Shown here in pieces: positions 37,661-46,978 of a DNA stretch of 64,000 nucleotides. The DNA comes from a bacterium (lineage in GTDB: Bacteria > UBP14 > UBA6098 > JAFGQG01). The translations under genes were made by a program, and so were the position numbers. Under the pieces are notes generated by a model. The model saw only the letters and a list, made by a program, of their open reading frames with translations, was not told the DNA's origin and searched no databases. The stretch is taken from the NCBI GenBank assembly GCA_016930435.1, contig JAFGGQ010000096.1:1-64000 (forward strand), given 5' to 3'. Numbering within the stretch: position 1 is the stretch's first letter; each line of letters begins with the position of its first letter.

Positions 37661-38566
37661 CTAAAAGGTACATTTGGTGTACTGGTCGAAAAATCTTAAG
37701 CGCTCCCTTACACGGCGCTGATCCAGGTTTACCAGTTTCTCCACGCTGAAACCCTCAACGGTGAAGGATGATATGATCACCCCATAGATTACGGCCTGTC
37801 TCAGTACGACCTCGTCGATACGCCCTTTCTGCGTGAGATAACCCATGAATGCGCCGGCAAAACTATCACCCGCGCCGGTAGGATCCACAACCTGTTCAAG
37901 AAAATAAGCCGGTGTGATAAACATGGTCTCCCTGCTGAAGAGCATCACTCCATACTCGCCCCTCTTGATGATGATATAAGTGGGCCCCATCTTAATGATC
38001 TCCAGTGCAGCTTTGCGAAGATTGGTCTCCCCGGTAAGCATATTCGCTTCCTGCTCATTAATAATTAGTATATCAATATTTTTAAAAAGTGTCAATAATT
38101 CCTTATGTTTGCTCTCTATCCAGTAATTCATTGTATCGGCGGCGATAATCTGAGGGGCTTTGATCTGTTTGATTACCTCCATTTGAAGATCCGGATCGAT
38201 ATTGGCCAAAAAAACAAATTTTGAATCCCGGTATTGACTTGGAAGCAAAGGTTTAAAATCAGCAAAGACGTTCAATTCCGTCCTAAGGGTCGTGGGATCA
38301 CCATAACTGGGTGGATAAAAACCTTCCCAGCGAAAGGTTTTACCCTTTTCACGTGTTAAACCATCCAGGTTTATGTCCTTATTCAGGAGCAACTGGAGGT
38401 GTTCCTCCGGGAAATCATCCCCTATTACTGCCACCACATAAGGGGGCAAGAAAATCCGAGCTGCCAGGGAAAAATAGGTCGCGGAACCACCCAGCACTTC
38501 ATGGACCTTCCCCGAAGGGGTCTCTATTGTATCCAGGGCTACAGAACCAACAACAACCAAAGTCAT
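37661..38566 (-). CDS. PfkB-family carbohydrate/nucleoside kinase
   Basis: 301 residues. Starts VVVGSVALDTIETPSGKVHEVLGGSATYFSLAAR, with the di-Gly motif, and ends with the catalytic motif DPTGAGDSFAGAFMGYL (base Asp). Phosphorylates a sugar or nucleoside; the specific substrate is unclear, and similar proteins include adenosine/ribokinase-like enzymes. First gene of the nadC/birA operon, with a promoter at 38609-38636. The stop codon is followed at once by the nadC RBS. Confidence 0.9.
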   Translation of the reverse strand: MTLVVVGSVALDTIETPSGKVHEVLGGSATYFSLAARIFLPPYVVAVIGDDFPEEHLQLLLNKDINLDGLTREKGKTFRWEGFYPPSYGDPTTLRTELNVFADFKPLLPSQYRDSKFVFLANIDPDLQMEVIKQIKAPQIIAADTMNYWIESKHKELLTLFKNIDILIINEQEANMLTGETNLRKAALEIIKMGPTYIIIKRGEYGVMLFSRETMFITPAYFLEQVVDPTGAGDSFAGAFMGYLTQKGRIDEVVLRQAVIYGVIISSFTVEGFSVEKLVNLDQRRVRERLRFFDQYTKCTF

Positions 38567-38608
38567 TTTTCCGCCTTTTATATATTTTTCAAGCTCATAG
38601 CAATGTCT

Positions 38609-38636
38609 AATTTAAACACCTCTGACTAATAGTCAA
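38609..38636 (-). promoter_or_regulatory. Promoter of the pfkB-nadC-birA operon
   Basis: Minus strand: TTGACT (38636-38631), 16 bp, TAAATT (38614-38609); ATG at 38566. The 357 bp gap to 38924 holds this and one opposite promoter; a small CCTGA-TCAGG hairpin (38728-38741) is the only other structure. Confidence 0.55.
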
Positions 38637-38848
38637 TAAAATAAAGAATTATCAAAAAATCAGCTGATTCTCGAAGAACTGAAATCAACAGTATAACTTT
38701 TTTTTCAATATAGTAAGCATTTTTGACCCTGAAAAATCAGGACGGATAACCATCCAAACACCCCGTAACGGTTATGGTAAAAGTTTAGTGATATTATCCA
38801 ACCAGGTTGCATTATGAAAGATAATTGAATAAAAACACTTAAAATCAC

Positions 38849-38876
38849 TTGCAAATGAAGACTTATTTTATAAATT
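38849..38876 (+). promoter_or_regulatory. Promoter of the Ig-like lipoprotein/C25 operon
   Basis: TTGCAA (38849-38854), 16 bp, TAAATT (38871-38876); GTG start at 38924 behind GGGAGG. Confidence 0.5.
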
Positions 38877-38923
38877 ACTAAAATAGTATAATAAAATACC
38901 AAATTTAGCTTTTGGGAGGAAAA

Positions 38924-40846
38924 GTGCTTAAGAAATGCTTAGGGTCATTAGCAATTACTTTTGTCTTAATTCTATTTGCTTTATGGATGATGAATTGCGG
39001 GGAAGAGACTAACGGTCCGGTGGAAGTGGAATATGTACCGGCTATTAATACCCTGATCGCTACACCCTTCATTCTGGAGGCAGGGGATACCTCTGTTTTA
39101 AGGGCTGATGTTTCTTATGGAGGAGCTTCTGCTCTGGTTTATAATTGGTCCGCTTCTTCAGGCGCGATAACCAGCTATGATTCCACGGCTATATGGATAG
39201 CCCCGGCGGAAATGGGTACCCACACCATCGAATTGGTAGTTACCGGAGGGAATCACAGTGCAACAGCCCGTGTAAACGTTCATGTTGCCGAGGGTGAGGA
39301 GACAGTACCTATAATTACCACTATAGTAGCTTCGCCGACTGAAATAGCGACTGCCGGCACAACCCGGGTAATTGCAAATATCGCCTATAATGGGGATGCA
39401 GGTCTTGATTATACCTGGTTTGCCGACAGCGGGTCTATTGTAGGAGATGGGTCTGAAGTGAGTTGGATAGCCCCATATACCGAGGGAAATTATATAATAG
39501 AGCTGACCGTATCCAACGGTATCTATTTTTCGGAGGGAATGGTTGGAGTAAGTGTGAACTCCCCCGAGGTGGGCCCGACTTTTACCCTGATGGGCGAGGT
39601 TCTCGATCACCTGGGCCACCCCCTCGGGAACGCCTGGGTATGGACAGCCGCGGATAACTACGACCTAACCTCGCCAGGCGGAAGCTATGCCCTATCCTCA
39701 GAAACCATGCCGGTGGACCTTTCCTTCTACAAAGCCGGATATACAGCCCTGACCCTCTTTGGAATGGAAAGGGATTTTTCCCCTGAACTTATGACCATTT
39801 GTGTATCACCGGTACGATATAACGTAACCATAAAAGCCCATACCATAACCGGTTTTCATCCACTTTCCAATATATATATACAGGCCTTTTCCTCCGCCAA
39901 TCAATCAAGCGGAGTAGTTTCTGTACCCCACGATTCACTTATGCCCTGGGATACACTTACCTTTACACTCGAAAACCTGCCTGGGGACACATCTTATCAC
40001 TTTTACATCGTGGCCAGCAACACCGAGCAAACCCTCACCGCCATGACCGATGCCGTTTACCTGAACAGCGACACTACCGTTTACCTGATGTGCTATACCC
40101 TGAAGAGCGATCTTACCATCAATGTCAACATCGGGACCCTTCCAACCGGACTGATCGACTATTACCGTGTAGTGGCATGGGTGGATAGCGCTTATGTGGA
40201 TACAAGCTACAACAACGTTATCGGGCAGGGTCAGATCATAATGGGAAACCTTTGGGGGCTGGTGGAACCACCGGATCCCTTTGAAAATATACTCTCTTTT
40301 AACTTCTGCGAACCCATCGTCTATAATGTCCAATCCAACCTCGCCTCCCCCCTGGACGCCAAGTACAGGCAATATAATATCACAGTGGAGGCTTACGACC
40401 GCTGGGGAAATTCGGTCAAGCGGGTAATCCGGGATATCGGAACATCCACCGACCATCTGCAGGTGAATTTTTCGGGGATGTTTCCCGATGCTGAACTGGA
40501 TTCCATTTCCTCTGATGGCCGGCCATTCATCAGTTGGATGGGGGAGTATGATCTCTATCGGCTGGTAATTTGCGGGGACGGGACAGGGATGCCCAATGCC
40601 CCAATATGGGAAGGCCTGACCCAGATGACCTACCTTGCATTCCCTGAAGAACCGGCTACACTGAATATACTGCCACCGGGGGATTACTTCTTCTATCTCC
40701 ATGCCTACCGCATTCCCGGCTTTGATATTAATGATAACTTCGATTTCAGAAATTTACTGGAAACCGGCCTGTCCGACGAGGACCCACTGGGTTTAGGTCG
40801 CCGCAGACCGGCATACGGCAACCAATCTTTTACTATAACAAAGTAG
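38924..40846 (+). CDS. Large lipoprotein with PKD/Ig-like domains
   Basis: 640 residues with a GTG start (RBS GGGAGG). Lipobox MMNC at about residue 25. Two PKD-type domains at about 40-125 and 135-220, each with a YNWSASSG/YTWFADSG strand followed by W(I)AP...TIELVVT or IIELTVS. A CarboxypepD-reg-like beta domain follows (FTLMGEVLDHLGHPLGNAWVWT), then a large region of unknown fold with ITVEAYDRWGNSV-type Ig strands. Exported surface or periplasmic protein. 7 bp before the C25 protease gene, one operon. Confidence 0.8.
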   Translation: MLKKCLGSLAITFVLILFALWMMNCGEETNGPVEVEYVPAINTLIATPFILEAGDTSVLRADVSYGGASALVYNWSASSGAITSYDSTAIWIAPAEMGTHTIELVVTGGNHSATARVNVHVAEGEETVPIITTIVASPTEIATAGTTRVIANIAYNGDAGLDYTWFADSGSIVGDGSEVSWIAPYTEGNYIIELTVSNGIYFSEGMVGVSVNSPEVGPTFTLMGEVLDHLGHPLGNAWVWTAADNYDLTSPGGSYALSSETMPVDLSFYKAGYTALTLFGMERDFSPELMTICVSPVRYNVTIKAHTITGFHPLSNIYIQAFSSANQSSGVVSVPHDSLMPWDTLTFTLENLPGDTSYHFYIVASNTEQTLTAMTDAVYLNSDTTVYLMCYTLKSDLTINVNIGTLPTGLIDYYRVVAWVDSAYVDTSYNNVIGQGQIIMGNLWGLVEPPDPFENILSFNFCEPIVYNVQSNLASPLDAKYRQYNITVEAYDRWGNSVKRVIRDIGTSTDHLQVNFSGMFPDAELDSISSDGRPFISWMGEYDLYRLVICGDGTGMPNAPIWEGLTQMTYLAFPEEPATLNILPPGDYFFYLHAYRIPGFDINDNFDFRNLLETGLSDEDPLGLGRRRPAYGNQSFTITK

Positions 40847-40853
40847 GTATCAG

Positions 40854-43800
40854 ATGATTCCGAAAAAAAACATGCCCATTATAAAGCTCTTTTGGGGGAT
40901 TCTGTTTTGTCTAATAACCTCATTGATTTTGCCAGCCCTGCTGTTTTCCCGTGATCTGCCTGGCGGGGAATTCCCGGAAGGGATAGCCCGATCAATGGAG
41001 GCCTTAAGCGCGACCGGAGCACGTTATCTGATCATAACCCCGGACACTTATGCCGATGAGATACAGCCCCTCGCCGAGTGGAAACACAAAAAAGGGATGC
41101 AATGCCGTATCGTTACACTATCCGAAGTAGGGGGATCCGATACCGCATCCATCCATAATTATATCCGGAATGCCTATAATAACTGGGAGGTCCGTCCGGA
41201 ATTTTTATTGCTGGTGGGAAATGGCCCTGCCCTGCCCTATAAATACGGTTGCTGCACCTCATACGGTGGCTATTACGGGGACTGGTATTACGCCAATATT
41301 GACGCCGATATCGAAGCCGAAATATATGTCGGACGCTTTTCATCGGAAACCTCCGGTGATGTGACCATACAGGTAAATAAAACCCTGGGTTACGAACGCA
41401 CACCCCTGATGTCCGAAACAAACTGGTACCTTAAGGGGACAGTGATCGTCAGGTACGATGGGGACTGGGATGATACCATCTATGTCAATGATATTAACTT
41501 CGCAGCTTCCCAGATGCGTTCTTACGGGTACACCCATATTGATACTTTCAATAGTTCCGATGATGACCGGGCCGATGTGGAGGCGGCAGTTCAGAACGGG
41601 AGAACCTTTGTACTTTTTCGGGGTCAGGGCACCAGCAACTGGTGGAACCCCTTTAATGTCATTTATGATAATACCAATAACGGTTACAAGCTGCCCATAG
41701 TTATTTCACCGACCTGCCACATGATCAATTCGGGAAGTTACGAAGAGGCTGGAGAGTATTGGATGCGCGCTTGTGACGGAACTACCCCTGAGGGCTCGGT
41801 TGGCTTTCTGGGCACAACCAGTACTATGTCCAATGCGGCGCATCTTCGGTCCCGGATTGCCCGGGGATTTTTTCAGGGGGCTTTTGCCGATAACATACTT
41901 CATTACGGAGCGGCCTGTGAAGCCGCCAGGCTAAGGACACTTTACGAATGGGGGGATACCGCGGATTATGAGAGTTTTATCACCCTCGGTGATCCGGAAC
42001 TCAATATGTGGACTGCGGTTCCCCGTACTATGGTGGTGACACATGCTGCGGAGGTACCTATCGGTCCCAGCAGTTTCAATATTAATGTTACCGTGGGCGG
42101 CAGCCCGGTTAATAACGCCCTGGTCTGTGTGCTGATGGACACCGTCGTCTATGAATACGGTTATACCAATGCCAGCGGGAACCTGAATCTGAGCATCAAT
42201 CCCGCGGCGCCCGGAACTCTCTGGGTTACGGTTACCGCGCGGAATTGCCATCCCTATGAGGGCTTTGCCCAGACCATCCTTGCCGGGGTTTTTCTCACCT
42301 ATGAATCACATATTTTATACGATAGTGATTTCGGCAACGGCGACGGATTAGTAAATCCCGGAGAGACTATTGAAATAACCCTGGGGCTTCGCAATATAGG
42401 TACTTCAACAGCAGAGGGCGTGCAGGCCAAGTTGCGTTGCTCCGATCCATACGTAACCCTGATCGATAGCAATTCCACCTTCCCAAATATCCCTCCCGAT
42501 GCATCACGGAACTCCAATTCCCGCTATTCGTTTCTGCTATCACCTGACTGTCCCGGCGGGCACCTGTTGCCCTTCACGGTACATGCCCGGAACGGTTCCG
42601 ATGAAACATGGAACTCCTCCCAGCCCAATATCCTGGTATCCACCGCCGAATTCGCCTACCTAAGTGAAACTATCGACGATTCTCCGCCTGCTGGTAATAA
42701 CAACGGAAACCTTAATCCCGGAGAGTTCATCACCTTCACGGTCAACCTGGAAAATAACGGCCAGAGCCGCTTCGATAATGTTCGGGCGACGCTGACCACT
42801 GAGGATAGCTTTATTGTAATAGTGGATCCCACGGCGGAATACGGTCAGATACTGGCTGGTAATTCGCGCGAGAATACAGATGATCCATTCAGGTTCAGCG
42901 TATATGGAGGCACTCCGGCAGGCTATGGGGTTACACTTATTCTGGAGTTGTTGGGCGAATGCGGTACCTACTCCGTTGATGATACCTTCGAGATCATTTT
43001 AACCATTGCCAACCTGGGCACCGGATTGCCCACAGGACCCGATTCATACGGATATTGGGCTTTCGATAATACGGATACCGCCTTTTCCGAAGCGCCAGTA
43101 TATAACTGGATGGAGATCGGAAGCGGGGGATCCGGAACGACTATCGCTGCAATTACCAACGCCGACGATCAGATTACCAATATTTCCATACCCTTCTGGT
43201 TCAAATATTACGGTGTTTGGTATAATACTATCAGTGTTTGCTCCAATGGTTTCGCCGCATTAGGCTCGGAATCCTGGTCCGGAGGTGGCGCTGCTGGTCA
43301 TGAAAGACCGATTCCCAACGTGGGAGAAGCGAGCAAAATCCTTGCCGGATACTGGGACGACCTTAACCCGTCCGCTGAGGGAGATATTTACCAGTACCAT
43401 GATGAAACCAACCACCGGTTTATCATTGAGTATGACGGCGTTTGCCATTATGGTTATCCATCATATCTGGAAAGCTTTCAAATCATCCTTTACGACCCCA
43501 GTCACCACCCCACACCGACGGGGGATGGACTAATCGTTTTTCAGTATCAGGATCTGGACGCCACAAATGATTGTACTGTGGGTATCGAAGATCATACTGA
43601 AGCGGACGGCATAGAGTATGTTTACCGGGGCGATTATGATGTCCATGCCGCCGTGCTTACAAATGGCCGGGCTATTAAATTCACCACCTCCCCACCCTCC
43701 GGCGGAGAAGCGCCCTGGCTCTTCTACTTAGATAAAGATATTAACGATAATTCCGGGGGGAATAACAACGGCTTTGCCGAGGTAGGAGAGGATATCCAGC

Positions 43801-44369
43801 TCACGGTTCACCTCGAAAATCTTGGGGAAGCTGCAGCCTCATTGACCACCGGGACCCTGCGAGTGAACAGCTCCATGGTAACCATTATAGACTCTACGGC
43901 TAATTTCGGTAATATCCCGGCAGATGCAATCAACTCCAACTCCGATAATCCCTTCATCATCCATGTCAACAATATTCCCGCAGATACCTTCATTGTTCTC
44001 AACCTATATATTACGGCCAATCTGGGTAGCTATCATACACTTGTTTATTTCGACCTGCCCCTTTATATAGCCGTGGGTATCGGCGAAGGAGAAATCAAAC
44101 TGCCGGAAAGCTATTGTTTAGACCAGAATTACCCCAATCCCTTCAATTCCCAGACATCTTTCTCCTATGCAATCCCTGTAAGCTCTAAGGTCACCATCAC
44201 TATTTACAATCTGCTCGGGGAGACTATTGAAGAGACGATTATAAAGGAGCAACCGGCCGGGCGATACGGTTACCAGTGGAACGCAGCGGAATTGCCGACC
44301 GGGATATACTATTACCGGCTATCAGCCCGTAATTTCTCCGAAACCCGAAGAATGTTGTTGATGAAATAA
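40854..44369 (+). CDS. Giant gingipain-like (C25) surface protease with sorting domain
   Basis: 1171 residues. Signal peptide, then a C25 catalytic module at about 55-400: RYLIITPDTYADEIQPLAEWK, FLLLVGNGPALPY, EIYVGRFSSET, LFRGQGTSNWW, SPTCHMINSG and FITLGDPELNMW. The Cys of SPTCHM occupies the nucleophile position; the site normally read as G-H-G shows R-G-Q-G, so the usual catalytic His is replaced by Gln. Later domains: Ig-like repeats with NPGE-type turns (GDGLVNPGETIEITLGLRN, NGNLNPGEFITFTVNLEN, NNGFAEVGEDIQLTVHLEN). C-terminus NYPNPFNSQTSFSYA ... RRMLLMK is the sorting domain. Exported. Confidence 0.88.
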   Translation: MIPKKNMPIIKLFWGILFCLITSLILPALLFSRDLPGGEFPEGIARSMEALSATGARYLIITPDTYADEIQPLAEWKHKKGMQCRIVTLSEVGGSDTASIHNYIRNAYNNWEVRPEFLLLVGNGPALPYKYGCCTSYGGYYGDWYYANIDADIEAEIYVGRFSSETSGDVTIQVNKTLGYERTPLMSETNWYLKGTVIVRYDGDWDDTIYVNDINFAASQMRSYGYTHIDTFNSSDDDRADVEAAVQNGRTFVLFRGQGTSNWWNPFNVIYDNTNNGYKLPIVISPTCHMINSGSYEEAGEYWMRACDGTTPEGSVGFLGTTSTMSNAAHLRSRIARGFFQGAFADNILHYGAACEAARLRTLYEWGDTADYESFITLGDPELNMWTAVPRTMVVTHAAEVPIGPSSFNINVTVGGSPVNNALVCVLMDTVVYEYGYTNASGNLNLSINPAAPGTLWVTVTARNCHPYEGFAQTILAGVFLTYESHILYDSDFGNGDGLVNPGETIEITLGLRNIGTSTAEGVQAKLRCSDPYVTLIDSNSTFPNIPPDASRNSNSRYSFLLSPDCPGGHLLPFTVHARNGSDETWNSSQPNILVSTAEFAYLSETIDDSPPAGNNNGNLNPGEFITFTVNLENNGQSRFDNVRATLTTEDSFIVIVDPTAEYGQILAGNSRENTDDPFRFSVYGGTPAGYGVTLILELLGECGTYSVDDTFEIILTIANLGTGLPTGPDSYGYWAFDNTDTAFSEAPVYNWMEIGSGGSGTTIAAITNADDQITNISIPFWFKYYGVWYNTISVCSNGFAALGSESWSGGGAAGHERPIPNVGEASKILAGYWDDLNPSAEGDIYQYHDETNHRFIIEYDGVCHYGYPSYLESFQIILYDPSHHPTPTGDGLIVFQYQDLDATNDCTVGIEDHTEADGIEYVYRGDYDVHAAVLTNGRAIKFTTSPPSGGEAPWLFYLDKDINDNSGGNNNGFAEVGEDIQLTVHLENLGEAAASLTTGTLRVNSSMVTIIDSTANFGNIPADAINSNSDNPFIIHVNNIPADTFIVLNLYITANLGSYHTLVYFDLPLYIAVGIGEGEIKLPESYCLDQNYPNPFNSQTSFSYAIPVSSKVTITIYNLLGETIEETIIKEQPAGRYGYQWNAAELPTGIYYYRLSARNFSETRRMLLMK

Positions 44370-44461
44370 AAGATATACATTATAATAAAATTAGTTTAAA
44401 ACTTGAGCTTTATATTTATCTTTAGACAAGGAACTTCTTTTCACTAATCAAGGAGCGGGAT

Positions 44462-44989
44462 ATGAATAAAAACTATTTGACTTCGTCTTTGCTGGGGGGA
44501 TTGGTGCTTGGCCTGTTATCTTCAATTCCCTATTTGAACATGGGAAACATCTTTTGTTGCTTATGGGTGGTCCTTGGTGGCGCTTTGGCCGCCTATCTTT
44601 TCTGGGGAGAATCCAAGCGGATCACATCCGGCCAGGGTGCCTTTGCTGGATTTTTAGCGGGTATGTGGGGTGCGCTGGTATCTGCCATACTTAACACTGT
44701 GATGTGGACCTTTCTTTCCGAAACCTATATGTCCAAAATGTTCCGGATCTTCCAGGACCAGGACATTCCCGCAGAAAGTATGGAAATTATCAACCGTATA
44801 TTCCAGGGCAACCCCGTGATCATTGGGGCTATAACCTTAGTTTCTAATCTTATCATAAATGCAATTTTCGCCACACTTGGGGGATTGATCTGTGCGGCAA
44901 TCTTGAAAAAGAAGAATCCCCCTGTAGTTATTAACGTACAGCAACCGCCTCAACCTCCCCAATTTCCTACAGAACCCCCCAGGGAATAA
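44462..44989 (+). CDS. Integral membrane protein of unknown function
   Basis: 175 residues with about four TM helices (LLGGLVLGLLSSIPYL, LGGALAAYLFWG, GAFAGFLAGMWGALVSAIL, NAIFATLGGLICAAIL) and a Pro-rich C-terminal tail (QQPPQPPQFPTEPPR). Possibly related to the small DUF4199/TIGR-type membrane proteins but I do not recognise it. RBS AAGGAGCGG. Separated from the C25 gene by 92 bp. Confidence 0.65.
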   Translation: MNKNYLTSSLLGGLVLGLLSSIPYLNMGNIFCCLWVVLGGALAAYLFWGESKRITSGQGAFAGFLAGMWGALVSAILNTVMWTFLSETYMSKMFRIFQDQDIPAESMEIINRIFQGNPVIIGAITLVSNLIINAIFATLGGLICAAILKKKNPPVVINVQQPPQPPQFPTEPPRE

Positions 44990-45097
44990 GGATAATGTAA
45001 AACGGGCAAGGATCAGCAATTAGCAGGAATGCTTTTTAGGGAAAATTTCAAGAACCAATTGTCTCATAAGGATTCTAATGTTAATTCATAGATGAGG

Positions 45098-45235
45098 GGG
45101 TTGGCGGGATTTTTGATGCGTTAGCGGTCGAAAATCGTGCCAACCCGGGGTGCGGGTTGAAATTAGGATATGTTTGTTCCCAGCAATTCGTGGGGGGGAT
45201 ATGTCCTACTCAACTGAAGAGTTGAGGTTAGGCAA
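45098..45235. repeat. Cluster of overlapping palindromes upstream of the DUF559 gene
   Basis: GGGTTGGC (45098-45105) pairs with GCCAACCC (45139-45146) and the inner bases also pair (GATTTT/AAAATC). The same CAACCC can instead pair with a downstream GGGTTG (45154-45159), giving two mutually exclusive hairpins. Then CCCA...TGGG and CTCAACT-GAAG-AGTTGAG (around 45212-45229). The 381 bp gap before the DUF559 gene has no ORF. Confidence 0.6.
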
Positions 45236-45370
45236 AAGGGGGAGGGAATAGTAATAATTCAAAAAAACCTTGCAATTAATAAAAATTTGAATAATAATTT
45301 TAGTAAATAAGCATATTATTTTCCCAACCAACCTCATACACAGTTGAAGGAACAAAGGTGATAAAAACCA

Positions 45371-45724
45371 ATGAAACCCCGCTCAACTGAAGAACACAAA
45401 AAAGTTCGAAGGGAATTTCGAAAAAATCCAACACCTGCAGAAGAAGAACTCTGGAAGCACCTACGTAAAAAACAATTAAAAGGGTATAAGTTCAGGAGGC
45501 AACATCCAGTAAAGGGTAAGTTCATCCTCGATTTTTACTGTCCTATAAAAAAACTTGCAATTGGACTTGATGGTCCGATACATAGATTTACAAAGAAAGA
45601 AGATAAGGAACGGCAAGAACTAATCGAGTCGATTGGTATCAAAGTAGTAAGGTTTAAAAACCGGGATGTCTTTGATAGGGTGGAATGGATTTTGGAGAAG
45701 ATTGTGAATGCTTTAGAGGGGTGA
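45371..45724 (+). CDS. DUF559 endonuclease-like protein with a key Glu missing
   Basis: 117 residues, the usual family length. Pattern: REFRKNPTPAEEELWKHLR, KFRRQHPVKGKFILDFYCP, then KLAIGLDGPIHRF, and IGIKVVRFKNRDVFDRVEWIL. Active DUF559 members read I-E-V/L-D-G at that strand; here a Gly replaces the Glu of the vsr-like nuclease core (one base, GAA to GGA). A Vsr-type PD-(D/E)XK-like fold is expected, but activity is doubtful. Isolated gene between palindrome clusters, a setting often seen for DUF559 genes. Confidence 0.85.
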   Translation: MKPRSTEEHKKVRREFRKNPTPAEEELWKHLRKKQLKGYKFRRQHPVKGKFILDFYCPIKKLAIGLDGPIHRFTKKEDKERQELIESIGIKVVRFKNRDVFDRVEWILEKIVNALEG

Positions 45725-45950
45725 AGTGTGTTTTACCCCCCCCCTTCGTAACGTATTACTGCTTCAGTCCTTACACCTTGACCCCCACTACCCCGTGAGA
45801 TAAATAAAATATAATTGGTGTGATCTGTTTACTATTTTGTTTCCAGATTATCTTTATCAACTTTTCGAGAACAAATCTATCTCACAGGGCAAGTTAGGGG
45901 GGGAGGGAAGGAGATTGATGTTAGAATTGTTTTTGGGGTTTCTTTCTGTT

Positions 45951-46116
45951 TACCCCCCTTCCGTCTCCGATATTCATCGGAGCCACCTTCCCCCACGGAT
46001 TGTGGGAGGGGAAAGAAGTTGGGATATTTATTACATTAAGTATATTGATTTTATTTACTGGGAATCCTTGTTTCCCCCAATGCGTGGGGGAAAATGCCCG
46101 AAGGGCAAAAGGGGGG
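45951..46116. repeat. Tandem hairpin cluster downstream of the DUF559 gene
   Basis: Successive palindromes in 45725-46210: CTCCGAT-ATTC-ATCGGAG, CCCCCAC-GGATT-GTGGGAGG, TTTCCCCC-AATGCGT-GGGGGAAA (around 46073-46095), and TGCCC-GAA-GGGCA. They share a theme of C-runs and G-runs around a 5-8 base loop, similar to those at 45098-45235. An apparent 124-codon frame here is low-complexity and is not called. Confidence 0.6.
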
Positions 46117-46210
46117 AGAAAAAACAAATAAACACACAAAATACTACATTTTTTCTTGATCTTGTCCCCAAAATCTTATATTATTATTTTTACAGCATGG
46201 AGGTAACATA

Positions 46211-46438
46211 ATGAAAATAAAAGAGAAAATTAGTGAAAACATCGATAAACTACCTGAAAATTTCCAATCAGAAGTATTAGATTTTGTTGAATACCTTTTA
46301 AGCAAATCCACGGGCAATATGATCTTGGAACAAAATAATGATTGGTCGAACTTCTCTCTTGCTTCCGCAATGCGTGGGATGGAAGATGAAAAAACTCCTG
46401 ATTATAGTGAAGAAGACATCAAGGTGAAGTTCACATGA
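46211..46438 (+). CDS. DUF2281-type antitoxin
   Basis: 75 residues behind GGAGGTAAC. MKIKEKISENIDKLPENFQSEVLDFVEYLLSK is the DUF2281 helix-turn pattern, followed by a flexible tail with SLASAMRGMEDEKTPDY that would wrap around the toxin. Its stop overlaps the start of the PemK-like gene (ATGA), typical of antitoxin-toxin pairs. Confidence 0.85.
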   Translation: MKIKEKISENIDKLPENFQSEVLDFVEYLLSKSTGNMILEQNNDWSNFSLASAMRGMEDEKTPDYSEEDIKVKFT

Positions 46439-46779
46439 AAAAACCCGGTCAGGTTATACTATTCGAATTTCCACAAACCAATCTCAAACAAGGGAATCTT
46501 CGCCCCGCTTTATTAGTAAGCAAATTACCGGGGCAATATGATGACTGGTTAATGTGTATGATTTCGACACAAACCCAGCATTATATTAAGGACTTCGATG
46601 AATTAATACAATTTGATGATCCTGATTATAAGCTATCGGGCTTGAAAGATCCAAGTATAATCAGGGTCGAACGGCTTGCAGTCGTTAATGCTGATATTCT
46701 TCTGGGCGCAATTGGGGAAATTAGCGCAGAAAGACTTCGGCGTGTCAAAACACATCTTTCCGAATGGATCATGCAATAA
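46435..46779 (+). CDS. Type II toxin, PemK/MazF family
   Basis: 114 residues. MKKPGQVILFEFPQT and NLRPALLVSKLPGQYDDWLMCMIST fit the PemK/MazF fold (with the R-P-A-L core and the loop with D-D-W), then IRVERLAVVNADILLGAIGEIS. Family members cleave mRNA or tRNA without ribosome. Pairs with the DUF2281 antitoxin that overlaps it by 4 nt. No sign of damage. Confidence 0.9.
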   Translation: MKKPGQVILFEFPQTNLKQGNLRPALLVSKLPGQYDDWLMCMISTQTQHYIKDFDELIQFDDPDYKLSGLKDPSIIRVERLAVVNADILLGAIGEISAERLRRVKTHLSEWIMQ

Positions 46780-46978
46780 CAAAAATATATACGATATTTT
46801 GTGCTGTGGTTTTTATTACTATTTCAGTAATTGTTCTTTTACCCTCCCCCTCAGACAACTTCCCACCTTATTACTTGAGAAATCTTATATAAATCGAGTA
46901 GATTTTACTTATTTTCCAATTCACTAAGGCGTTGCAATCAATATTTGAGATTGATTTTATATTTTCAATTTGATTCTA

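Noticed and set aside
38728-38741. Small hairpin CCTGA-TCAGG as terminator
   Set aside because: Five base pairs without a T run; probably chance.
45837-46211. 124-codon frame with many Pro, Gly and Lys residues
   Set aside because: Runs through G/C-run palindromes, no RBS, no recognisable domain; taken as non-coding hairpin cluster.
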